This document shows positions 1 to 6,033 of a stretch of 6,033 bases of DNA, piece after piece. Origin of the DNA: Candidatus Omnitrophota bacterium (GTDB lineage: Bacteria; Omnitrophota; Gorgyraeia; Zapsychrales; JANLHA01). The translations under genes were made by a program, and so were the position numbers. Location: contig JANLHA010000172.1 of the NCBI GenBank assembly GCA_024653845.1, positions 1-6,033 of the forward strand, given 5' to 3'. The notes under the pieces are model-generated. The model saw only the letters and a program-made list of their open reading frames with translations. It was not told the DNA's origin and made no database searches. Positions within the stretch are counted from its first letter, which is position 1, and every line of letters begins with the position of its first letter.

Positions 1-3000
1 GCCTCATATTCGGGTTGTGGATTTGGCTTTTGTTCCCTTAGGCGTGGGCTTAGAGAAGGCGGAATTAAGAAATACTCGACGAGTCTTTATCGTCGGAGAA
101 AGTGGTAAGTCGCGCAGGGAATACAAATTTTTTGTACGCCCCATTGAAACTGTATCGGATCTTCTACGAATTTATAAAGAAAATTTGGTGGATGAATTCC
201 CAGAGAGGGGGACAGTTAAATTAGTTGAGATTAATGACGGGCGTTTAGGATTGCAAAGTTTGAGCGGAGCTACGATAAGAGGTCTTCCAGCTATCTTAGG
301 AGAGCCTGGCGACGATGTCAGCTTGCGATTGTCACGAGTTGCAGGGGAAACACGAGATTTGATGGTCGAAATACGTCCTATTCATGCCCCCGTAACGGAA
401 CCACCTCATGCGGTCAGGCGCTTGATTTTTCCTGGCGATGGGAGCGTTTCCATCGCTAATGCGAGGGGAGCCAATGATCTTCACAATGAGCGGGCTTTAG
501 AGGTGGAAGCGGGGATTGTCCATAGGGATTTAACAGGAGACCTCGCGAATGTGAGCCCTTGGCTGATGCGTGAAAAGGTTCGTATTTTTTCCCAAAGAGG
601 GGCGCCGGTGATCATGGCATGGCTGGATCAGGATACCACGATGGAGGAAATTGCTCGCCGTTTGGAAAACCCGGAACGAAGAAATGTCCTTTCATTGGAT
701 CAAGTGGACCCCCAGACGAGGGCACAAAAGCAAAAAATTTTTAATCGGTATTTAGCATCTTATCGTCCTATTCCAGAATTGGTCCAGACAAGATTAAATC
801 CATGGGAAATTTACGCGAGGGTTAAATATGTTTTTGAGGTCCATGGCGTGCCTTTCCACGCGGCTTATTGGAACCGTTTAGCGAGGTTTTCCTCGCAGGC
901 ATTGTTGGAACAAATGCCTTATTTGAAATTTCTCGACCTTATTCTTCGTTTATATGGGCTGCAAGAAAGGAGTGACCGGGTTCTCTTGATTCAAGAAGGC
1001 TATTCTACTTTTGTAAGAGCAGGAGCGAGAACATCTCTTGGCCCTTTTGTCAGTGCTCTGGATGAATTCCTTGGTAGAGAAATCGTTGTTCCTCTGGAAG
1101 CTTTATTAAGTTTTCGTTGGAAAAGGGATTGGCTCGCCGACATGCGGGATCTCATCGGGACGCATACAACAGGTGATCAAGAGGAGCCGTTGGCCCAACA
1201 ATGGCGAGCACTTCTTGAAATTTACAGATTTTACCTCGAGGATCAAGAACAGCATTCCGAAGAGACAAAGCGGAGACTCCAATCGTTGCAAGAAGAAGGC
1301 TTAAGATCTGCTGTGGTGAAAGAGGTCTCTGGATTTTTAGCTTTGCTCGACGAGATTGAAAATGGTTCGCAATGGATGGCCAAAGAGTTAGGGCAAGTTG
1401 ACCGACCGCTGTTTGTAGCAAAGATTGATCTTTTTGACATTATGGAGGGGCGGGAGGTTGAGCGTTTAATATCAGATTTGACAGACATAGGAATGGATCC
1501 TCAAGAAGCGCGCGAGACTTTGAGAGAGAGGCAGGAAGACGAACTCAAGGCGTTAGGAATTGATTTGGCCCGACGAGGAAAAGGAGCATTTGTTTCTTAT
1601 GAAGAGATCTTAGAGGTGGTCGATGGGCTCTTGATTGATACGATCGACATTCTTCGTTTGGCATTAGGGATTTTGGGTCATAACGGATTTCAATTTGTGT
1701 GGCGACCGGCTCAGGATGGTCGAGCCGCAGGAATCGTGGTCAATGATTTTCCATATCCATTCGAGGTGTTGGCGCAAGAGAGTGTCCAACAAGAAGAAGT
1801 AGGATCGCTTCGTCGGGAAATCGCACGGTTGATGAGTCGGAATAGTTTAGAAGAATGGTCTATTCAAATCGCGGAGAAAATAGCTCAGCTAAGATCGGCC
1901 GGAGACCTTTTTGATAATTTTGAATGGAAAAGAATGAGGATAAGATGGGGAGTGCGATATGGTGATTTACTTCGGTCGATGGGCATTGCGAATTTTAAAA
2001 CATTACAAACTTTGGGCTTTGTTAATGGGGATGGCGGCCGACTTAGGCTTCCATCGACGAGAGAGACGGCCCAAGCCATTTTACGTTGGCTGGGCCTCGG
2101 GCGCTTCATCGACACGAAGTTTGGCCGCGTGTTTGTTTTTATTTTTACTCTCCCCTGGGAAATCATTTCGAGTCTACGCTCAAACTTTTTGGATCGTCAT
2201 GACCCTCAGACGGAAGAACAACGCAGCGCTCGCGCCGCTGGTATCCGCGGAATTTTATTCTGGACGCAAATGGGTGCGATGGCTGGCGCGCTCGTCGGTG
2301 TTTTAGTTGCTTTAAGTGGAGGCCTGGTCGCATTTGCCGTCGGGCTTTTTGTCGGGGCCTTGGTCGGAGGAATCCTCGGGAATATGAGTCGGCATGGGGT
2401 ACATAATATCATCCACCAAGATGCTCCTTTATCCATTGGTGAACAACAAACCGTTGATCTGAATGTCTTTGATCAAGACCGTTTGGTCAACGTCGAAGCA
2501 TTAGGCACACGAATTTATATTGATCGACAATCGTTAGGCAAAAAATATCCGGTCAATCGCAAAGCAGGCATTCTGCCGATTTTACGGATCACCCACGGCG
2601 AGACAGGGTATGAGGTGGTTCTCATCGATGGGCAGCAAAATAGAACAACTGTCCCTTATCTTCGGATTTTTGTCGGAGCAAAAACCCTCGGACTTGTCGT
2701 CGCAGAAGGGATTTCTCCCAGTTTGATGGATCAAGAAATTCTTTATGATCTGCAAGAGGCAGGAGCCATGGATGTTCAGGTTGAGTTAGTTGGAATGAAA
2801 GAGCCTAAGAGGATCCATTTGGGTTTACCCTATCAGCCTTCGGCAGGATTGCAAGGCCGGCATTTGTACTATCAATTGACATATACGGAACAAGGTTATC
2901 GTGTCGTCGGGGCGCATACGGCAGATGAGGGCCACTTCGTCGAGGAGCGATATCCGCTCGTTCGTTTGATCAATGACGGTGCGCCCGAAGAACGGATCGC

Positions 3001-6000
3001 CTGGTCTCAAGGGTTGGAAGGCGATGACCGCAATTTATGGGTTAAGAAAATTCAAGATCATCCTTATGCCGTGATGGAAAATGTGCTTGTTCATGGAGCG
3101 GATGCCCGTGAAAAAAGAATTGCGACCGTACGAGATGTAAAATTGGATTGGTTATACAGCATTCCTGCCGAACTTGAAGGCCGATATGTCCGAATTTTGA
3201 TGCATTATGGGATTCCGGTTCTGATGGAAGTTCTGCCATCAATAGAAGACACTCAATCTCATCGGATCCCGATGGTGCGGGTCATTCAGGGGCGGCGAAT
3301 CAGGGCTTCTTCTTCGACGGGGGCTTTGCAATTGAGCAAATTGCCAGGGGAGGGAACGATCCTTAGCCATCTGGCAGGTTATGAGATGCGAGGCAAAACC
3401 ATTTATGCGAGGCCTTCGTTAGAAATTGGCCAACCGTTAGAAGTCAGCGAAGGCAAGGTTCGAGCAGCCCCCGCAGGGGCTTACGTTTTAGAAGCGCGTT
3501 ATGAAGGTTTCCCTCAGGGCCCGCCTCAGATTGAAAAGAAAACTCGCCCTATTCGCGTGATGAAAGATCTTGTCAAAGAACCGAAGGCTGCAAAACCGCA
3601 AAGAGAATCTCCTCCTCGAGAAGAGCCCAAGCCGAATCGTCGAGAACGCCCCGAATCTCGTCGGGAAACCAATCCGAAAGCCAATCCCAAAGTCAAATCC
3701 GAATCTGAAGTCATGATGATCACTCCTCGGCCGCCGGTCATTGTTGCTTTGAATGTTATGGGGAGTCGTTTAGTGATGGGTGCTGTTGATTTGCGAGGGA
3801 CCATTCATCCGGAAAGTTATCATCAGGAAAGTTTGTCAGCCGAGGCGCAAAGCGACTCAACACTTTTCGTTGGGGCTCTGAGCGAGGCGCTGATGGTAGC
3901 CCACGAAGAAGAGTGGAATTTGGGACGCCAAGTCCAGCACATGGTGGTGACCGTCGACGGGATTGTTAATCAGCAAGGCGTCGTCTTTACCGATTCTCTA
4001 CATCTTCCCGCTGCCCAGTTTGATTTGTTATCACCTCTTCGTCGTCAATTGGTCAGGCGCGGCATGCGTCTTCCATTGACCATCGGTAGCAATGACACGG
4101 CTTTCGGAACTGTTGAAGGATATCGATTGAGAGTCAGTCGTTATGTCCCACGACGGACAGATGCCCCAACGGCTATTTTGCATTTTTCTGACCGTTTGCG
4201 TGGAGTTGTTTTTGATTATCGTCAGTTGCGCGATCCGTTGGACGGAATTTCTGAAACAGAAGCGAGGTCCTTGCGCAGATTTTTCCAGAGAACGAGAACG
4301 CCCTCTGACGCTGCGGAAGAAATCCACGACACGCCCATTGAAGCCAAGATTCGTCAACGGCTTATCCAAAATGGTGAGTTTGGTCTTTTGCCAGGAGTTG
4401 ATTCTAGGATCCCTGAGAAAACGTTACAGCAGTTGTTATCAGGCCCGCTTTCTGAGTCTGCCGCTGCGGAGTATTTGAGTGAGGCGGTTATCAAGATTGC
4501 AGAGAGTACGGGAATTCGTAAATTTTATATCACGGGTCCGGCGTTGTCAGCGGGTCTGCCGCGAGCCCTGAATAACGGCTTGCAGAAAAAATTGGCACAA
4601 ACGACTTCCAAAGATGTGGATGTTAACGTGGAATACCAAGAAGAAAGAGTTGCCTATGGACTTCTCGGCGCGGCGCAAATGGCTTCCTTCGTCGAGGAAA
4701 ATGAACAGCCAAGGTCCGTTATTCCAACCCATCGACTTGAGTTTCGCCCCAATGAGAATCGTGTTGAAGTTGGAGGCCTGAACGTTTATTTGGATAAACG
4801 GTCTGTACAAAATCAACTGGGTCTTCAAGAGCGGATTGATTTGGTGATGATGGCTATGGAGAAAGAACATTATCGACTTTGGATCATGTCAAAAGGCGAA
4901 AAACAATTTTTGCCTTTGATCCCGGTGTGGAATGAAGAACGGATTTTGGCTTTGGTGGTTGGCCGGATCATGGCCCCTAGTATTTTTGCGGCGCTCTCTG
5001 AAGATTTGCGTCAAAGAGGGATTCAGGAATTCACCGTTGGCCCTCTTGGCCCGATTGCCGCTGAAGGAAAGGGCCTGCTCTTGGGGTCTTATTATCGTCC
5101 AGGAGAGAGTTTCCATAATCATTATGTTTTTTATACTTTTGGTTTGACTTCGCAGGGCTACGTTCCGGTTCGCCTGAGAACGGCAGATCAAATTTTAGGA
5201 GAAGAACAAAAGAATGTCTTGGTCAGAAGAGTTGGTGAAAATTCCTTTTTGGAGGTGGCCGCTTTTGCAGGTCAGTCCCAGCGCGATTTGATGAGGGCGG
5301 TGCTCGGAGAATCAGCGGAAGCGATGTTGGAAAACTTGCACGTGGGTGTGATCGGAGAAATTCGCGATTTGGACATGAATATTTTATTACGGCTTTCTAA
5401 AAATCACGTCGATCGCGATGTGGATGTGCTTTATCTCAACGGTGTTCCGGCGGCTGTCAGAATGCATCCTGCTTTATTGGATCCTCGCGAGACCTGGATG
5501 CCCCTTGCCCGTGTCAGGAGAAAGGATGGGCCATATGTGGACTTTGTTCATCAAAGGATATCCAGGGCGAGTCTGGCGGCTTTGGGCCATGTGATCGTCG
5601 AGAACGTGGGTGAGGATTATTCTTTGACCCCAAAACTTTTGGAAGTTTCTTCTTCTTTCGAACAGGGATATCAATTGGAGTTTGCGGATGGAAATTTGGT
5701 ACAAGTGACGGATGCTAAAGGACGAGTGATTCCCTTGGCTGAGCTTACGGAACGAAAGAATGGACAATTGGCTGAAAATCTTGAAGCTCACCGGCGGTAT
5801 TTGGAAAATGGCGGAGAAGAACCAGCTTCATTTTCGGTTCCTCTGGCGCAGCCCAGCATCCGTTTGTCTGTGCAGCGTGCAGGAACTCCAGGCAGTACGA
5901 CATTCTCTAAGAAAATTTTAAGCTCGGAGGGCAGAGTGCGTTTGAGAGTTTTCTCCGTAGGGCCGCTGCGAGTTTGGCGGATCGAGAATCCCGAAGCCGC

Positions 6001-6033
6001 TGAATACGGACTGGATTTGGTTTATTTTGAAGG
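1..6033 (+). CDS. Internal fragment of a giant multidomain, repeat-built protein (both ends outside the window)
   Basis: One reading frame (first full codon at bases 2-4) runs through the entire window without a stop: 2,010 complete codons, about 220 kDa, with two bases left over. Chance openness over this length is negligible, and all other frames are broken every few hundred bases. In order I see a short repeat module (70-208), a long helical region (212-690), a hydrophobic stretch (707-725), a glycine-zipper hairpin (751-793), a full repeat module (820-1153), a charged linker (1188-1236), a degenerate ROK-kinase-like domain (1245-1566), a second full module (1579-1899) and an unassigned tail. 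There is no cysteine anywhere. Start, signal peptide, ribosome binding site and C-terminus cannot be judged. I do not recognise the protein as a named family. A membrane-anchored, mostly extracytoplasmic structural or binding role is inferred from composition and architecture; no enzymatic activity is supported. The reading frame is near certain, the function unknown. Confidence 0.97.
2..208 (+). other. Unassigned edge segment (residues 1-69)
   Basis: This is the visible beginning of the fragment. Alternating hydrophobic and charged residues at 3-15 and 26-31 suggest beta strands, and residues 50-62 (TVSDLLRIYKENL) read as an amphipathic helix. The pattern fits the edge of a preceding domain that continues upstream of the window. 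I recognise no family. The GESGKS string at 32-37 looks like a nucleotide-binding P-loop at first sight, but lacks the required glycine spacing. Confidence 0.4.
209..625 (+). repeat. Repeat module copy Z (residues ~70-208), shortened
   Basis: This appears to be a divergent, shortened copy of the module seen in full at residues 820-1153 and 1579-1899. The supporting pieces occur in the same order as in copy A. GRL at 80-82 matches DRL at 826-828. A GET string at 115-117 followed by a hydrophobic strand matches GET at 866-868. A proline-started strand PHAVRRLIF at 135-143 matches VPYLRIF at 884-890. A helix ending in EAG at 169-171 matches EAG at 919-921. The GET, proline and EAG matches are 750-751 residues apart. 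It closes with VRIFSQRGAPVIMAWL (193-208), identical at 8 of 16 positions to residues 1063-1078 of copy A. Between EAG and that strand this copy has about 22 residues where A has about 140, so the middle of the module is missing. Homology is judged by eye. No function is known. Confidence 0.55.
635..2071 (+). other. Long charged, mainly alpha-helical region of unknown fold (residues ~212-690)
   Basis: About 480 residues rich in Glu, Arg, Leu and Gln, with heptad-like hydrophobic spacing and few Gly/Pro breaks. Helices are likely at about 214-223, 238-252, 292-322, 348-362, 394-425, 430-455, 484-520 and 610-645. The stretch around 394-455 (QQWRALLEIYRFYLEDQEQ and following) could form a coiled coil. 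A short strand-like patch lies at about 560-590. I recognise no catalytic motif, metal site or known repeat, and no cysteine. The region sits between repeat copy Z and the membrane hairpin, so it may be a stalk or spacer, or an inserted domain of its own. That is positional inference only. Composition matches the flanking domains, so there is no sign of recent transfer within the gene. Confidence 0.5.
2120..2176 (+). other. Hydrophobic segment, possible membrane helix (residues 707-725)
   Basis: Residues 707-725 (FGRVFVFIFTLPWEIISSL) are strongly hydrophobic and aromatic, flanked by basic residues (K706, R709, R726). A central proline (P718) and one acid (E720) weaken the case for a regular transmembrane helix, so an interfacial helix or re-entrant segment is also possible. 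It lies 25 residues upstream of the glycine-zipper hairpin, separated by a charged stretch, so the two may form one membrane-embedded unit. Confidence 0.45.
2252..2380 (+). other. Glycine-zipper transmembrane hairpin (residues 751-793)
   Basis: Two hydrophobic helices of about 20 residues are joined at Gly-Gly 773-774. The first carries glycines at 758, 762 and 766 (two GxxxG steps) and the second at 781, 785, 789 and 793 (three GxxxG steps). There is no charged residue from 751 to 793. This periodic glycine face is the hallmark of glycine-zipper membrane helices, which pack closely and may oligomerise, as in 2TM glycine-zipper proteins of Gram-negative envelopes. The flanks are polar and charged (residues 726-749, and SRHGVHN at 796-802). 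The hairpin should anchor this large protein in a membrane, with the domains on both sides emerging on the same face if only these two helices cross. Pore formation or self-association is a family-level possibility, not shown here. Confidence 0.8.
2459..3460 (+). repeat. Repeat module copy A (residues ~820-1153)
   Basis: A beta-rich module of about 330 residues beginning just after the membrane hairpin. It is built from hydrophobic strands often starting with a proline: VPYLRIF (884-890), YPLVRLI (984-990) and IPMVRVI (1089-1095). These alternate with a strand-helix-strand unit at 895-931 (strand LGLVV, then SPS, a helix with DLxxxG, then a strand ending in G931). Copy B at 1579-1899 carries the same elements in the same order. 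IYIDR.SL (838-845) matches VYLDKRSV (1595-1602). The SPS unit matches APS at 1658-1660, and DRNLWVKKI (1009-1017) matches QKNVLVRRV (1736-1744). VRILMHYGIPVLMEVL (1063-1078) matches residues 1807-1822. SLEIGQPLEVSEGKV (1139-1153) matches residues 1885-1899. I do not know the family. A structural or binding scaffold is the likeliest role. Confidence 0.75.
3563..3709 (+). other. Charged Pro/Lys/Arg/Glu-rich disordered linker (residues 1188-1236)
   Basis: Almost every residue here is Lys, Arg, Glu, Pro, Asn or Ser, with hardly any hydrophobics. Short near-repeats occur, such as NPKANPKVK (1224-1232) and RRERPESRRE (1213-1222). Sequence of this kind is intrinsically disordered. It separates repeat module A from the ROK-like domain, and probably acts as a flexible hinge or as a surface that interacts electrostatically with polysaccharide, nucleic acid or membrane. 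The boundaries on both sides are sharp. Confidence 0.8.
3734..4699 (+). other. Degenerate ROK-family (sugar-kinase-like) domain, probably inactive (residues ~1245-1566)
   Basis: About 320 residues, the usual length of a ROK protein, with ROK landmarks in the right order. The N-terminal strand-loop-strand ALNVMGSRLVMGAVDLRGTI (1249-1268) aligns without gaps to the ROK phosphate-1 region (pattern GIDxGGTKIxxGxVDxxG), but Asp is replaced by Asn1251 and a Gly by Met1253. A strand and DGIVNQQGVVF (1319-1329) correspond to the PGxVdxxgvv segment. SNDTAFGTVEGY (1363-1374) corresponds to the sugar-binding/catalytic NDaNaaalgE motif, with Asn1364-Asp1365 kept. FYITGPALSAGLPRAL (1508-1523) and YGLLGAAQMA (1552-1561) match the C-terminal GG strand and the GAaxxA helix. 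Missing are the GTGxGGG phosphate-2 loop, expected near 1394-1401, the ExGH motif, and the CxCGxxGCxE zinc site; there is no cysteine or zinc site at all. Kinase activity is therefore unlikely. A retained carbohydrate-binding or purely structural role is possible. Other members of the actin-like ATPase superfamily are an alternative. Confidence 0.7.
4736..5698 (+). repeat. Repeat module copy B (residues ~1579-1899)
   Basis: Second full copy of the module described for residues 820-1153, beginning about a dozen residues after the ROK-like domain. Ordered matches to copy A include VYLDKRSV (1595-1602), the strand FLPLIPV (1636-1642), the strand-helix-strand unit 1648-1683 (LALVV, APS, DLxxxG), YVPVRLR (1720-1726), QKNVLVRRV (1736-1744), VDVLYLNGVPAAVRMH (1807-1822), WMPLARV (1832-1838) and SFEQGYQLEFADGNL (1885-1899). 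Several within-unit distances equal those in A: 11 residues from the strand proline to the next strand, and 15 from DL to the closing glycine. Within B, residues 1749-1785 (strand, helix, strand ending in GVIG) may be a further sub-repeat of 1648-1683, so the module may itself be built of units of about 100 residues. Function unknown. Confidence 0.75.
5699..6033 (+). other. Unassigned tail: helix followed by beta-rich segment (residues 1900-2010)
   Basis: After copy B comes a probable amphipathic helix (about 1911-1936, including ENLEAHRRYLENGG). It is followed by Pro/Ser/Thr-containing sequence and several short strands (1953-1958, 1978-1985, 2004-2009). The frame is still open at the last base, so this is the beginning of a further domain cut by the window edge. 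I recognise no family. The segment after copy A is the charged linker instead, so the two module copies are followed by different sequence. Confidence 0.45.

Noticed and set aside
95..112. GESGKS (residues 32-37) as a Walker A nucleotide-binding loop
   Set aside because: Walker A needs GxxxxGK[ST]. Here only two residues separate the first glycine from GKS, and no Walker B or surrounding P-loop fold is visible.
626..706. LysM-like peptidoglycan-binding motif around DQDTTMEEIARRL (residues 209-221)
   Set aside because: It recalls the GDTLxxIAxrx core, but the preceding strand belongs to the repeat module, and the second half of LysM (the asparagine-containing loop and final strand) is absent.
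722..748. A/T homopolymer run (A6 then T5) as a site of programmed frameshifting or an assembly error
   Set aside because: The same frame stays open, with consistent coding character, for hundreds of codons on both sides, so no shift is needed to explain the gene.
1959..2306. A 115-codon ATG-started frame on the + strand, and similar ones at 4143-4478 and 4932-5147
   Set aside because: Each lies entirely inside the continuous main frame, has no recognisable domain or convincing ribosome binding site, and has arginine/tryptophan-rich low-plausibility composition. They are out-of-frame shadows.
3640..3709. Nucleotide tandem repeat in the linker-coding region
   Set aside because: The copies (NPKA/NPKV) are very short and imperfect, and are explained by low-complexity amino-acid composition. 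No microsatellite-like array is present.
4031..4869. Antisense frames of 80-110 codons (for example 4031-4369 and 4547-4870, also 1152-1421, 1885-2166 and 5474-5791)
   Set aside because: They are complementary to well-structured coding sequence, show no family resemblance, and several are cysteine- or serine-rich in a way typical of reverse-strand shadows.
5930..6033. Resemblance of the last strands (1978-1991) to the first strands of the window (3-16), as a further repeat copy
   Set aside because: Only a few positions match (Arg, Pro-Leu, Val in similar spacing), and the distance of about 1,976 residues does not fit the 750-residue period. Too weak to claim.

Overview
The whole 6,033-base window lies inside one protein-coding gene. 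On the + strand, the frame whose codons start at base 2 is open from the first base to the last: 2,010 codons with no stop. Neither the start codon nor the stop codon is in the window. I see no intergenic DNA, RNA gene, promoter, terminator, mobile element or CRISPR array. Residue numbers below count from the codon at bases 2-4 as residue 1.

Layout of the protein fragment: an unassigned edge (residues 1-69); a short copy of a beta/alpha repeat module ('Z', about 70-208); a long, charged, mainly helical region with no recognised fold (about 212-690); a hydrophobic stretch (707-725), then a glycine-zipper hairpin (751-793) that looks membrane-inserting; a full copy of the repeat module ('A', about 820-1153); a Lys/Arg/Glu/Pro-rich linker (1188-1236); a domain shaped like a ROK-family sugar kinase but lacking most catalytic motifs (about 1245-1566); a second full copy of the module ('B', about 1579-1899); and an unassigned tail (1900-2010) running off the window. 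Z, A and B recur about every 750 residues, with different domains inserted between them. The protein therefore looks like a serial array of one scaffold module carrying different insertions, and it probably continues beyond both edges.

The fragment has no cysteine in 2,010 residues. Together with the hydrophobic hairpin, this suggests a membrane-anchored protein largely outside the cytoplasm, possibly on the cell surface. That is inference, because the N-terminus and any signal peptide are not visible.

Organism: base composition is roughly half G+C (judged from a few sampled lines). Very large, repeat-built, membrane-associated proteins are known from uncultured bacteria of the PVC neighbourhood, notably Omnitrophota (formerly OP3). 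That is my best guess at low to moderate confidence; nothing in the window is a taxonomic marker. The repeat alignments and the ROK assignment were made by eye, without database searches.
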